Assembly: GCF_025642255.1 (NCBI RefSeq)
Contig: NZ_CP106759.1
Span: 3,933,501-3,997,500, forward strand
Direction: 5' to 3'
DNA: 64,000 nt
DNA from: Stenotrophomonas maltophilia
Lineage (GTDB): Bacteria; Pseudomonadota; Gammaproteobacteria; Xanthomonadales; Xanthomonadaceae
Shown: piece by piece, positions 34,961-43,671 of the stretch
Position numbering within the stretch: position 1 is the first letter of the stretch
Layout of the letters: each line of letters starts with the position of its first letter
Notes under the pieces: generated by a model
Seen by the model: only the letters and a program-made list of their open reading frames with translations
Database searches by the model: none
Told to the model about the DNA's origin: nothing
Position numbers and translations under genes: made by a program

Positions 34961-35213
34961 TGTGGCGCGGCATCATGCTGGTCACCGACGGCGGCACCTG
35001 CAGGTAGAACCCGCGTTCGCTCATTTCGCTGCGCACCTTGGCCGGATCGGCCTGGGCGAGGCGGCGCTGCGGCTCCAGGGCCACGTCCAGGACGAAGGTG
35101 AGCGTGCCCAGCGACGCCACCAGCGGCGCAGGCAGCGCGCTGAAGTCATCGCGTCGGGGAACGTAGACGAAGGTGTCCGGCTTGAGTTGGCTTTTATAGA
35201 CGTAGGCGTGCAT
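34953..35213 (-). CDS. YcgL domain-containing protein
   Basis: 86 residues from the ATG at 35213; an in-frame GTG lies at 35219. The beginning M-H-A-Y-V-Y-K-S and the central [10 protein letters not shown] and L-D-V-A-L motifs match YcgL/UPF0745-like proteins, which are small, cytosolic and of unknown role. The end G-F-Y-L-Q-V-P-P-S is also typical. It overlaps the ankyrin gene by eight bases, so both are probably translated from one mRNA. Confidence 0.8.
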   Translation of the reverse strand: MHAYVYKSQLKPDTFVYVPRRDDFSALPAPLVASLGTLTFVLDVALEPQRRLAQADPAKVRSEMSERGFYLQVPPSVTSMMPRHND

Positions 35214-35248
35214 GTCCACGGGACGATAACCCGGGAAGAGCCCTGATT

Positions 35249-35365
35249 GTGTCGGAAAGCCGACACCGGGGAAAGCCGTCGGCCGACGATGCCGGCAGGA
35301 TCGACGGCGTTTCCCCGGCGGGGTTCAGCAATGTGGCGGCGGCGTTCAGCCTCGGCCGCCGCCAC
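35249..35365. terminator. Three consecutive hairpins downstream of the small secreted protein gene
   Basis: A perfect 11-bp stem (35333-35343 with 35355-35365) sits just past the minus-strand stop of the gene ending at 35374. Next is a 15-bp stem with one bulge (35266-35280 with 35303-35318), then GTGTCGG/CCGACAC (35249-35266) with loop AAAG. The first is the likely terminator, though T-runs are short. Confidence 0.5.
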
Positions 35366-35373
35366 ACGGATGC

Positions 35374-35814
35374 TTACTTGACCTTGGCGTAGGTGCCCTT
35401 CAGGGCGACGCCGGCCACGAACGTGCCCGCCCAGCACTCGTAGTTGCTCGCGCTCCTGAACTCGTTCTTCTTGTAGTAGCTGACGATGTCGACCACCGCA
35501 TTGGCGCCACGCGAGCGGGCGCCGTCCTGCAGTGCGCGCAGCGCCGACAGCGCCACCCAGCGGCAGGCTTCGGCATCGCTCTTGTTGGCGGCGTTGGTCT
35601 TCCGGTTGGTGACGTCTTCACCCAGACGCTGCTGCACGCTGACCGGCTGCCCGGCCAGATAGAAGCGCACGCTGCCATCGATGCCGGCATCGCGGGCGGC
35701 CTGCGAGCTGACAAGTTCCTGCAGGGACTGCTCGACTCGGGTGTCACGGGCGGAAGCCGTGGCAGTCACAGCCAGCAGAAGGGTGGCACTGGCGATCATC
35801 AGGGTGCGGCGCAT
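35374..35814 (-). CDS. Small secreted protein with YbjQ-like motif
   Basis: 146 residues. A Sec signal peptide ends near A-S-A at residue 22. The middle has A-L-Q-D-G-A-R-S-R-G-A-N-A-V-V-D-I-V-S-Y-Y, which resembles the core of YbjQ/heavy-metal-binding-like domains, and two cysteines (C-R-W and Y-E-C-W-A-G) could form a disulfide. Homologues in Xanthomonads are often mislabelled as excinuclease ATPase subunit; I see no ATPase motif. It lies 55 bases after the last pigment gene with its own AAGGAG site, so it could be part of that operon. Confidence 0.6.
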   Translation of the reverse strand: MRRTLMIASATLLLAVTATASARDTRVEQSLQELVSSQAARDAGIDGSVRFYLAGQPVSVQQRLGEDVTNRKTNAANKSDAEACRWVALSALRALQDGARSRGANAVVDIVSYYKKNEFRSASNYECWAGTFVAGVALKGTYAKVK

Positions 35815-35869
35815 CGAAACATCTCCTTGTCCGGGGTGCGTTGGGGGTGGTGCGGATGGGGTGCGGGGG

Positions 35870-37108
35870 TCATTCGCTCCAGCGGCGGAATACCAGCGAG
35901 GTATTGATGCCGCCGAAGGCGAAGTTGTTGCTCATCACGTACTCGGCCTGCAGATCGCGGCCGTGCCCGGTGATGAAGTCCAGCTGGCCGCAGCGCGGAT
36001 CGACCTCGGCCAGGTTGAGGGTCGGCGCGAACCAGCCGGCACGCATCATCTCGATGCTCAGCCAGGCTTCGAACGCTCCGCACGCGCCGAGCATATGCCC
36101 GACGTAGCTCTTCAGCGAGCTGATCGGTACGCGGCTGCCGAACACCTGCGCGGTGGCCTGTGTCTCGGCGATGTCGCCGTGATCGGTGGCGGTGCCGTGG
36201 GCGTTGACGTAGTCGATCCGCGCCGCGTCGAGCCCGGCGTCCTCCAGGGCCAGGCGCATGGCCTGGGCCATGGTGTCGGCGCTGGGCTGGGTGACGTGCT
36301 GGCCGTCGCTGTTGGTTCCGTAGCCGACCACCTCGGCAAGGATGGACGCACCGCGTGCGAGGGCGTGCTCCATGTCCTCCAGGATCAGCGTGCAGGCGCC
36401 CTCGCCCAGTACCAGGCCGTCGCGGCCTGCATCGAAGGGCCGCGGCGTCGACTGCGGCGCATCGTTGCGCACGCTGGTGGCGAACAGGGTGTCGAACACC
36501 GCTGCAGCGGTGGCGTCGAGCTGCTCGGCACCGCCGGCCACCATCACCGTCTGCTTGCCGCTGCGGATGGCTTCATACGCCGCTCCGACGCCTTGGCTGC
36601 CTGACGTGCAGGCGCTGGAGGTGGTGTAGACACGCCCGGACAGGCCGAAGAACACGCCGATGTTGACCGGCGCGGTATGGCTCATCATTTTCAGGTACGT
36701 GGTGGCACTGATGCCATCGGTCGTGAACTCGTTGAGCATGCGGCCGAACTCGCCGGTCGCTTCGTGGCTGCCGGAGGACGAACCGTAGGCCACGCCGGTG
36801 CGGCCGCTGCGCAGCACCGGATGCTCATGCAGGCCGGCCTCGCGCAGGGCCATCTCGGTGGCGCGCACCGACATGATCGCGACCTTGCCCATCGAGCGGG
36901 TGGTCTTGCGGTTGTAGTTCGGCGGCAGCGTGAAGTCCTGCGCGGGCGCGGCCAGCTTGGTGTTCAGGCCCGCGTAGACGTCCCATTCCGGCATGGTGCG
37001 CACTGCGTTGCGGCAGCTGCGCAGGTGCGCGTGGATGGTGGGCCAGTCGTGGCCAAGCGGACTGATGGCAGCGGCACCGGTCACCACCACGCGACGATCA
37101 GCGGCCAT
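35870..37108 (-). CDS. Beta-ketoacyl-ACP synthase (FabF-like), aryl polyene
   Basis: 412 residues. The active-site cysteine is in S-S-A-C-T-S-G-S, and the histidines are in N-A-H-G-T-A-T-D-H and K-S-Y-V-G-H-M-L-G-A-C-G. The triad C-H-H is complete, so it is a functional elongating ketosynthase. It ends the pigment operon, and its ATG shares one base with the ketoreductase stop. In aryl-polyene loci this ketosynthase lengthens the polyene on the carrier protein together with the FabG-like reductase and a dehydratase. Confidence 0.88.
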   Translation of the reverse strand: MAADRRVVVTGAAAISPLGHDWPTIHAHLRSCRNAVRTMPEWDVYAGLNTKLAAPAQDFTLPPNYNRKTTRSMGKVAIMSVRATEMALREAGLHEHPVLRSGRTGVAYGSSSGSHEATGEFGRMLNEFTTDGISATTYLKMMSHTAPVNIGVFFGLSGRVYTTSSACTSGSQGVGAAYEAIRSGKQTVMVAGGAEQLDATAAAVFDTLFATSVRNDAPQSTPRPFDAGRDGLVLGEGACTLILEDMEHALARGASILAEVVGYGTNSDGQHVTQPSADTMAQAMRLALEDAGLDAARIDYVNAHGTATDHGDIAETQATAQVFGSRVPISSLKSYVGHMLGACGAFEAWLSIEMMRAGWFAPTLNLAEVDPRCGQLDFITGHGRDLQAEYVMSNNFAFGGINTSLVFRRWSE

Positions 37109-37839
37109 CAGAGCATGCCCCCGTTGACCGAGATCACCTGCCGGGTGATGTAGCCGGCCGGCTCGGACAGCAGGAACGCGACCGTTGCGGCCACCTCATC
37201 GGGATGCCCCACGCGGCCGGCCGGAATCAGCTTCAGGGCGTGTTCGACCACTTCATCGTTGAGCATTTCGGTCTCGATCAGGCCCGGGGCCACGCAGTTG
37301 ACGGTGATCTGGCGGCTCGCCAGCTCCAGCGCCAGCGCCTTGGTGGCACCGATGATGCCGGCCTTGGCCGCGCTGTAGTTGACCTGGCCGCGGTTGCCGG
37401 CCAGCCCGGACACCGACGACAGGGTGACGATGCGACCGGGCCGGCGCCGCCGCACCATCGGCATGATGAGCGGATGCAGCACGTTGTAGAAGCCGTCCAG
37501 GTTGGTGTGGATGACCTGGTCCCAGTCTTCGGACGACAACGCAGGAAATGCGCCGTCGCGGGCGATGCCGGCATTGCACACCACGCCGTAGTACGCGCCG
37601 TGCGCCTCGACATCGGCCTCCAATGCGCCGCGTGCTGCATCCCGGTCGGCCACATCGAACGCCAGCACGCGGGCCTGCCGGCCCAGTGCCTGGATTTCGT
37701 CCACCACTGCCTGCGCCTCGTCCACGCGGCTGCGGCAGTGCACGGCTACATCGAACCCATCGCGCGCGACGCGCAGCGCGATGGCCCGGCCGATGCCCCG
37801 GCTGGCGCCGGTGACCAGCACGCTCCGATTCCCTGTCAT
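37108..37839 (-). CDS. 3-oxoacyl-ACP reductase (FabG-like), aryl polyene
   Basis: 243 residues from the ATG at 37839, which overlaps the previous stop by four bases (ATGA). The NADPH motif is T-G-A-S-R-G-I-G, and the catalytic Ser, Tyr and Lys are in S-S-V-S-G and N-Y-S-A-A-K-A-G. The family signature N-A-G-I is present. It reduces the 3-keto group of the growing chain. Sitting between a dehydratase and two ketosynthases, it gives the standard iterative polyene cycle without enoyl reduction, which is consistent with conjugated double bonds. Confidence 0.88.
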   Translation of the reverse strand: MTGNRSVLVTGASRGIGRAIALRVARDGFDVAVHCRSRVDEAQAVVDEIQALGRQARVLAFDVADRDAARGALEADVEAHGAYYGVVCNAGIARDGAFPALSSEDWDQVIHTNLDGFYNVLHPLIMPMVRRRRPGRIVTLSSVSGLAGNRGQVNYSAAKAGIIGATKALALELASRQITVNCVAPGLIETEMLNDEVVEHALKLIPAGRVGHPDEVAATVAFLLSEPAGYITRQVISVNGGML

Positions 37840-38291
37840 GCCTGTCCACTCTCCAGATAGGCCATCGCGTCGGCAGGTTCGTACACCGACACGTTGGCGG
37901 TCGCCCATTCTTCGTCGCCTGCCAGGATCCGGCAGGCGAACATCCCCAGTCCATTGTCGCCCAACAGCTCGCAGCGCGCCTGTACGCGAAGGCGGCTGCC
38001 CACCGGAAAACCGCTGCGCTGGCTGCCATAACGGCGACTGCCCAGCAGGAATCCGAGCTGCGGCCGGTTGCCGGCAGCGCGTGCACGGCAGCCGGCCCAG
38101 GCCGCGATGGCCTGCGCCATGTATTCGATGCCAATCCAGGCCGGCACCTGCCCATCCTCGACGAACAGCCCGCTCGCCGGCACGACCAGCTCGGCCTCGA
38201 TGCCGTCCTCGTCCCAGTGCATGATGCGCTCCAGCAGGCACATGTCCTGCCGGTGGGGCACCACGTCTTCAATGGCATACACCGTATTCAT
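37836..38291 (-). CDS. Hotdog-fold 3-hydroxyacyl-ACP dehydratase (ApeP-like)
   Basis: 151 residues from the ATG at 38291; a GTG is six bases upstream. The motif V-P-A-W-I-G-I-E-Y-M-A-Q-A-I-A-A-W is typical of the ApeP-type dehydratases, where the FabA/FabZ histidine is in V-V-P-H-R near residue 14. It introduces the double bonds of the polyene. It overlaps both neighbours by four bases. Confidence 0.8.
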   Translation of the reverse strand: MNTVYAIEDVVPHRQDMCLLERIMHWDEDGIEAELVVPASGLFVEDGQVPAWIGIEYMAQAIAAWAGCRARAAGNRPQLGFLLGSRRYGSQRSGFPVGSRLRVQARCELLGDNGLGMFACRILAGDEEWATANVSVYEPADAMAYLESGQA

Positions 38292-39472
38292 CCGCACTCC
38301 AGTGCCAGCACGGCGTTGCTGCCGCCGAAGGCGAACGAGTTGCTCAGCACGCGCCGGGGCGGCTGCGCCAGGAAGGTGGCCGGCGCCACCAGCGGCAGCG
38401 GCGGCAGAGCCGGATCAGCGATGCCATCCCACCAGTGCGGTGGCAACTGCTGCCGGCAGTTCTCGGCAAGCACGATCCAGCACAGCGCCGCCTCGATCGC
38501 CCCCGACGCACCCAGGGTGTGGCCGGTGAGTGGCTTGGTGGAACTACAGGGAACGTCATTGCCCAGTACCTGCGCCACCGCCAGGCTTTCCATCGCATCG
38601 TTGTGGCCGGTGGCAGTGCCGTGCAGGTTCACGTAGTCGACATCGGCGGGCGACCAGCCGGCACGATGCAGCGCCTGCTGCAGGGCGTCGATTGCGCCAA
38701 GGGCCTGCGGATCCGGCGCCGACATGTGATGTGCATCGGCGGACTCGCCCCATCCGGCCAGGCATACCGGGCCAGGTTCGCGGGTCAGCAGGAACAGCGC
38801 AGCGCCCTCGCCGATGTTGATGCCGGCACGATGCTGCGAGAAGGGATTGCAGCGCACTGCCGAGACCGATTCGAGCGCATTGAAGCCTGCCACGGTGAAG
38901 CGGCACAGCGAGTCGGCACCCCCGGCGATGACCGCATCGACGGTGCCGGCACGCAGCATTCGCGCGGCCGACATCAGCGCCTTGGCACTGGACGAACAGG
39001 CGGTGGACAGGGTCCACGCCGGGCCCTGCGCGCCGCTGCGCTGACGCACGAACTGCGCGGTGGTGCCCATTTCCTGCTGTGCGTAATCGAAACCTTCAGG
39101 CCAGCAGCCCTGCTCCGCATGGGTCCGCAGTGCCTGCTCCGATTCGCCGATGCCGGAGGTGCTGGTGCCCAGCACCACCGCCACCCGATCAGCGCCATGG
39201 CGTGCAATGGCCGCGCTCACCGCAGGCGCGATCTGCGCCAGCGCGACCTCCAGCAATGCATTGTTGCGCCCGCGCAGGGATACCGGCAGGTCTTCCAGCG
39301 TCGGCAGTGGCGTGCGCACTTCACCCAGCGCCAGGGTACGCCCCGGCAGCAGGCGGTCGTTGTCGCTCAGGCCGCCCGGAGCATCGGCGAACATCGCCGA
39401 TGCCACGGCGCCGCGGCCTTCGCCCAGCGCGCAGACCAGGCCGAGGTCGTTCAGGTAGATCGGTGTATTCAT
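38288..39472 (-). CDS. Beta-ketoacyl-ACP synthase, aryl polyene
   Basis: 394 residues. The cysteine is in S-T-A-C-S-S-S-A, the histidines in N-L-H-G-T-A-T-G-H-N-D and P-L-T-G-H-T-L-G-A-S-G. It is distinct from the FabF-like gene at the operon end and matches the first ketosynthase of aryl-polyene clusters, which probably starts the chain or works as a heterodimer with the chain-length-factor-like protein encoded at the operon start. Its ATG lies four bases inside the upstream lipoprotein gene (overlap 39469-39472). Confidence 0.88.
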   Translation of the reverse strand: MNTPIYLNDLGLVCALGEGRGAVASAMFADAPGGLSDNDRLLPGRTLALGEVRTPLPTLEDLPVSLRGRNNALLEVALAQIAPAVSAAIARHGADRVAVVLGTSTSGIGESEQALRTHAEQGCWPEGFDYAQQEMGTTAQFVRQRSGAQGPAWTLSTACSSSAKALMSAARMLRAGTVDAVIAGGADSLCRFTVAGFNALESVSAVRCNPFSQHRAGINIGEGAALFLLTREPGPVCLAGWGESADAHHMSAPDPQALGAIDALQQALHRAGWSPADVDYVNLHGTATGHNDAMESLAVAQVLGNDVPCSSTKPLTGHTLGASGAIEAALCWIVLAENCRQQLPPHWWDGIADPALPPLPLVAPATFLAQPPRRVLSNSFAFGGSNAVLALECG

Positions 39473-40014
39473 CGCGCCTGCCCGGCCATGTCGATCGATT
39501 CGATGCGCAGGGCGTAACCCTCGGCACGGTTCTCCAGCTGGACGCTGCCATCGTCCAGGCGCCGCAGCTGCAGCCAGACCGTACCGCTGCGGGACAGGCT
39601 GCGCTGGCGGCCGTCATCGTTGACCTCCCAGCCCGCCGGCAATGCCGCAGCGATCGCCGCGGTCGGCCACAACGCGAACTGCAGGTCATCCAGTACGCGT
39701 TCGGCACGCACCTGCGGAGGCAGCCACGGCGCACGCTGCTGGGTCAGTTGCCGGCCATCCCACTGCAGGCGCACGCCGGTCTGGCCCATGGCCTGCACCG
39801 CCAGCCGCACCTGCTGTGCGTCGGCTTCGAGCAGCGCATCGAGATCGCGCTCATGGCTGCCGAACCGGAAATGCAGCTGCTGCTGCAGTGCCAGCGGCGC
39901 TGGCAGGCTGGCCGGCGACAGCCGCAGCGGTGGCAGCTGCACCTGCGGGCGTGGCATGCGCCCGGCACAGGCGACCAGCAGCAGGCACAGCAGCACTGCA
40001 GCGGAAAGGGCCAT
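39469..40014 (-). CDS. DUF3261 lipoprotein, aryl polyene locus
   Basis: 181 residues from the ATG at 40014. The signal ends in L-L-V-A-C, so Cys residue 15 is the lipidation site; position +2 is Ala, so an outer-membrane destination is expected. The rest is beta-rich and contains L-Q-W-D-G-R and W-L-Q-L-R-R. DUF3261 lipoproteins occur in aryl-polyene clusters with LolA-like and MMPL proteins and probably help place the polyene lipid in the outer membrane. The ATG overlaps the flavoprotein stop by one base. Confidence 0.75.
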   Translation of the reverse strand: MALSAAVLLCLLLVACAGRMPRPQVQLPPLRLSPASLPAPLALQQQLHFRFGSHERDLDALLEADAQQVRLAVQAMGQTGVRLQWDGRQLTQQRAPWLPPQVRAERVLDDLQFALWPTAAIAAALPAGWEVNDDGRQRSLSRSGTVWLQLRRLDDGSVQLENRAEGYALRIESIDMAGQAR

Positions 40015-41264
40015 CAGGCGCCGCACAGTTCCTCCAGCACGCGCATGCGACGGCCGCTGGGGTCGGCCACGTAGGGGTTGTTGGTGTCCCAGGCGTATCC
40101 GGCCAGGATGGAACTGATCATGTCGCGCACGTCCGGCTGCGGGTCGGGGTGGTAGATGATCTTCTGGAAGCCGCCCTGGTACCAGCTTTCGACGAAACGA
40201 CGGAAGGTTTTCACGCCGGCACGCAGCGGAACGGAGAACTCGGCCTCCCAGTCCACAGCCTGCCCGGCATAACGGCGCGCCAGGCACTCACTGGCCAGCT
40301 GCGCCGATTTGAAGGCAATGGTCACGCCCGAGGAGAACACCGGGTCGAGGAACTCGCCAGCGTTGCCAAGCAGCGCATAGCCCGGGCCCCACAGCGAACG
40401 GACATTGGCCGAATAGCCCGTGATGCGGCGTACCGGCAGCACCGCCCATTCGGCATTGGCCAGCAGGCGGGTCAGGTTCGGATCCTCGCCGACGATGGCC
40501 TGCAGCTTCTGCAGCTCGTCGCCTTCGTAGCGATCAAAGAACGAGGGCTCGGCCACCACGCCCAGCGAGCAGCAGCCGTTGGAGAACGGGATCGTCCAGT
40601 ACCAGACGTCGATGTGCTCGGGGTGGGTCGTGATGAGGATCTTGTTGCGGTCGAAGTCCGCTTCGGCCGGAATGTTGTCACGCACGTGGCAGAAGATCGC
40701 GCCACGCACCGGGAAGTTGGAGGGTGACTCCAGATCCAGCAGGCGTGGCAGCAACCGCGCGAAGCCGGAGGCGTCGAGGATGAAATCGGCCTCGATGCGG
40801 TACTCACTGCCATCGGGACGGCGCACGTTGACGGCAGGCTGCTCGCCCGGCTCGACCGACAGCACCTCGTCGCCGAAACGCAGCGTGGTACCCATCCGCT
40901 CGGCGCCCCGCGCCAGCACGTTGTCGAAGTCGGCGCGCTGCACCTGGTAGGTGGTGCCCCAGCCGGGCGAGAACTTCTTCCTGAAGTCGAATGCGGTACG
41001 CGCCTGGCCATGCACGAAGGCCGCGCCATTCTTGTGCTGGAAGCCGGCTTCGACCACATCCTGCAACAGGCCTGCCGCTTCGATGTACTCCATGCTCTGC
41101 GGCAGCAGGCTTTCACCGATCGAGAAACGCGGGAACTGCTGGCGTTCGATCATCAACACCTGGCGACCCTGCCGGCGCAGCATCGCAGCAGCAACGGAAC
41201 CGGCCGGTCCGGCGCCGATGATCAGGATTTCGGTGCGTTCCACAGCATCCACAGCAGTACTCAT
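40014..41264 (-). CDS. FAD-dependent halogenase-like oxidoreductase, aryl polyene
   Basis: 416 residues from the ATG at 41264, with AAGGA eight bases upstream. The FAD site is GAGPAGSVAAAM (17-28). The segment I-G-E-S-L-L-P (49-55) and Lys78 in H-K-N-G, and especially W-Y-W-T-I-P at 221-226, match the WxWxIP and catalytic lysine features of flavin-dependent halogenases. Xanthomonadins are known to be brominated aryl polyenes, so this may halogenate or hydroxylate the aromatic head. It may equally be a hydroxylase relative; the motif alone does not prove halogenation. Confidence 0.75.
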   Translation of the reverse strand: MSTAVDAVERTEILIIGAGPAGSVAAAMLRRQGRQVLMIERQQFPRFSIGESLLPQSMEYIEAAGLLQDVVEAGFQHKNGAAFVHGQARTAFDFRKKFSPGWGTTYQVQRADFDNVLARGAERMGTTLRFGDEVLSVEPGEQPAVNVRRPDGSEYRIEADFILDASGFARLLPRLLDLESPSNFPVRGAIFCHVRDNIPAEADFDRNKILITTHPEHIDVWYWTIPFSNGCCSLGVVAEPSFFDRYEGDELQKLQAIVGEDPNLTRLLANAEWAVLPVRRITGYSANVRSLWGPGYALLGNAGEFLDPVFSSGVTIAFKSAQLASECLARRYAGQAVDWEAEFSVPLRAGVKTFRRFVESWYQGGFQKIIYHPDPQPDVRDMISSILAGYAWDTNNPYVADPSGRRMRVLEELCGA

Positions 41265-41316
41265 CGGGGCGTCCTTGTTGCTCGATAGAGGGAGAGAAGA
41301 AGAGCCGAAGGCGGAC

Positions 41317-43671
41317 TCAGGCCGCCGGCAGATCATGCGGCGGCGGCCGGAACAGCGGCGAGATCAGCCAGACCAGCCCGATACCGAACAGCAGGGTCAG
41401 GCCGAACGCGCGCAGCGCCGGAGTCTGCGACAGGCCCAGCAGGCCGAACGACAGCCAGGTACTGGCCGCACCCACGCACACCGCCAGCCATGCACTGGCG
41501 TCGCCACGATGCTCGATCAGGAAGATGCCATAGTCGATGCCCATGCCCAGCAGCAGCATCAGCGCCAGCACGTTGAACAGCTGCAGCGGCTGGCCGAACA
41601 GGCCCAGCAGGCCCAGGGTCAGCGCACCGGCGATCAGGGTCGGGGCGAACACGCGCCAGGCCTGGCGGCGATAGCGCAGCCACAGCGCGCCGAACACCAA
41701 TGCGATGCCGACCAGCAGCAGCCCGCCCATCAGCTTGCGGTAGTGGCCCAGCAGCGTGGAGAAATCGGAGGTTCGGTCTACCCAGCGCACGCCGGGCAGG
41801 CCTTCGGCGGCACGTTCCAGCGTGGCCAGAGCATCGGCACGCGACAGGTCATCGACCATCACCACGCTGATCATCTGCCCACCGACCTTACCCACCCACA
41901 GGTGGCGGAACGGCTGCGAGGCTGGCGAGGCCAGGAAGGCGTCGGCGGTGAGCGGCGCTGCGGCAAACTGCGGTCGCAGCAGCGGCTCGCCCACGGCTTC
42001 GGACACAGCCGACAGCACGCCGGGCTCCACCTTCGCGGTCAGCGCAGCATCGGCCTGCTGCCGGGCCGGTGATGGCAGCCAGTCACTGATCGCGCGGTAG
42101 CCACCAATGCGCTTGTCATCGGCCAGTACACGCAAGCGTTCGGTCAACGCCTCTTCGCGCTGCAACAGCTGGGCGGCATCGCTGCCCTGCACCAGGTAGA
42201 ACTGTGCCGGGCTGGGCATGCCCAGCAGCTGGCTCAGGCGGATCTGCTGGGCCATCAGCGCCGGTGGAGACGACTGCAGGCTGCGCAGGTCGTCGTTGCT
42301 CTGCAGGCGCGCGATGCCCACCGCGGACAGCGCCAGCGCGGCCACCACGAAGATCGCCACCGGGCGCCGGCCGTGCACGCGCGGGAAACGTTCCAGCGTA
42401 TTGCCCAGCCAGTGCGAGAAGCGGGTCTGGCGGATCTCGCCACCGTCGAGCCACGGGAACCAGAAGATCACCGTGAGGAACGCTGCTGCCAGGCCCACCA
42501 CCGAGAACAGCGCCATCTGGCGAAGGCCCGGGAACGGGGCCAGGCCCAACGCGAGGTAGGCCAGCGCACTGGTCAACAGCGCCAGCCACAGGCCGGGCAG
42601 CAGATGCCGCAGCAGCTTCCAGCGACGGTCGGCCGGTTCGGCCTGGCGCGACGCAAACCAGTGGATGCCGTAGTCCTCCGCTACACCCACCAGCGATGCA
42701 CCGAACACCAGGGTCAGCACGTGCACTTTGCCGAACACCAGCACGGTCACCGCCAGCGCCACGCCGCAACCGATCAGCAGCGACGCGGCCACCAGCAGGA
42801 TCGGCCGCAGCGAACGGAACGCCAGCCACACCAGCAGCAGTACCGCGGCCAGTGAGCCCCAACCGATCGTGTTGATCTCGCGGTTGGCCTGCACCGCAGC
42901 GGCTTCGGCGTGCAGCGGCACGCCGGCATGCAGGATTTCCAGCTCGGGCGCTGCGGCCCTGGCCGCCTTCCCGGCCCGCTCCAGCAGGCCATCAAGATGG
43001 CGCTCGCCATCGAGCTGGAACGCCGAACCCGGCGTATCGAACTGCAGCGCCGCCCAATGCTTGCCCTCGGCTTCAAGCAGGCCATCATCACCCAGCCGCA
43101 AGCCCGAACCCTGCGCCTGCTGTTGCCACCACTGCGGCCACAATGACAGCGGATCCTGCCGCCATTCGGTGAGCCGCGGCGCACCCATCGGCCCGTACAG
43201 CGCGGCGAGTGCCTGTTCGGCCAGCGCACCGGTTTCCGTGCTCTGCAGCTGGTCACGCTGGGCCGGGGTCAGCAGGCGGTCGCGATACGGCGCGTAGAAC
43301 GCACGCGCCTCGTCGAACCAGCCTTCAATGGACCCACTGGGCACCAGCAAAGCGCTCTCGGCATCTCCAGCCATGGCCGCAGCGAACGCGGCCTGCGCCC
43401 GCTTGGCGGCGGCGCCATCCTGGCTGCCGAGCAGCACCACCACCTGCCGCGAACTGCCATCGGCGATGCGCCGGGTGACATCGCTCAACAGGCGGTCATG
43501 TGCATCCTGCGGCAACAGCGCGAGGATGTCGGTATCGATCCGCGGTTCCTGGCTCCACAGGCGCCACTGCTGCACGCCCAGTACCAGCAGCAACACCAGC
43601 CAGGCGATGCCCAGCCAATGCCACCAACGCCGCAACCGGTCCGGTGCGTTCAACGCCACGGCGTCACTCAA
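41317..43671 (-). CDS. MMPL/RND-type exporter, aryl polyene
   Basis: 784 residues with about twelve membrane segments in two halves. Each half begins with one helix, a periplasmic domain of about 200 residues, and five helices. The G-V-A-E-D-Y-G-I-H-W and L-G-M-G-I-D-Y-G-I-F-L-I-E segments match the proton-relay helix of MMPL/HpnN-like proteins. It probably moves the polyene lipid from the inner membrane to periplasmic carriers such as the LolA-like protein encoded just upstream. A 52-base gap precedes the flavoprotein. Confidence 0.85.
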   Translation of the reverse strand: MSDAVALNAPDRLRRWWHWLGIAWLVLLLVLGVQQWRLWSQEPRIDTDILALLPQDAHDRLLSDVTRRIADGSSRQVVVLLGSQDGAAAKRAQAAFAAAMAGDAESALLVPSGSIEGWFDEARAFYAPYRDRLLTPAQRDQLQSTETGALAEQALAALYGPMGAPRLTEWRQDPLSLWPQWWQQQAQGSGLRLGDDGLLEAEGKHWAALQFDTPGSAFQLDGERHLDGLLERAGKAARAAAPELEILHAGVPLHAEAAAVQANREINTIGWGSLAAVLLLVWLAFRSLRPILLVAASLLIGCGVALAVTVLVFGKVHVLTLVFGASLVGVAEDYGIHWFASRQAEPADRRWKLLRHLLPGLWLALLTSALAYLALGLAPFPGLRQMALFSVVGLAAAFLTVIFWFPWLDGGEIRQTRFSHWLGNTLERFPRVHGRRPVAIFVVAALALSAVGIARLQSNDDLRSLQSSPPALMAQQIRLSQLLGMPSPAQFYLVQGSDAAQLLQREEALTERLRVLADDKRIGGYRAISDWLPSPARQQADAALTAKVEPGVLSAVSEAVGEPLLRPQFAAAPLTADAFLASPASQPFRHLWVGKVGGQMISVVMVDDLSRADALATLERAAEGLPGVRWVDRTSDFSTLLGHYRKLMGGLLLVGIALVFGALWLRYRRQAWRVFAPTLIAGALTLGLLGLFGQPLQLFNVLALMLLLGMGIDYGIFLIEHRGDASAWLAVCVGAASTWLSFGLLGLSQTPALRAFGLTLLFGIGLVWLISPLFRPPPHDLPAA

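Noticed and set aside
31565-35101. A 1178-codon plus-strand ORF opposite the ankyrin gene
   Set aside because: It is an antisense shadow of a high-GC coding region; its translation is low-complexity Arg/Gln/His with no domain, whereas the minus strand gives clean ankyrin repeats.
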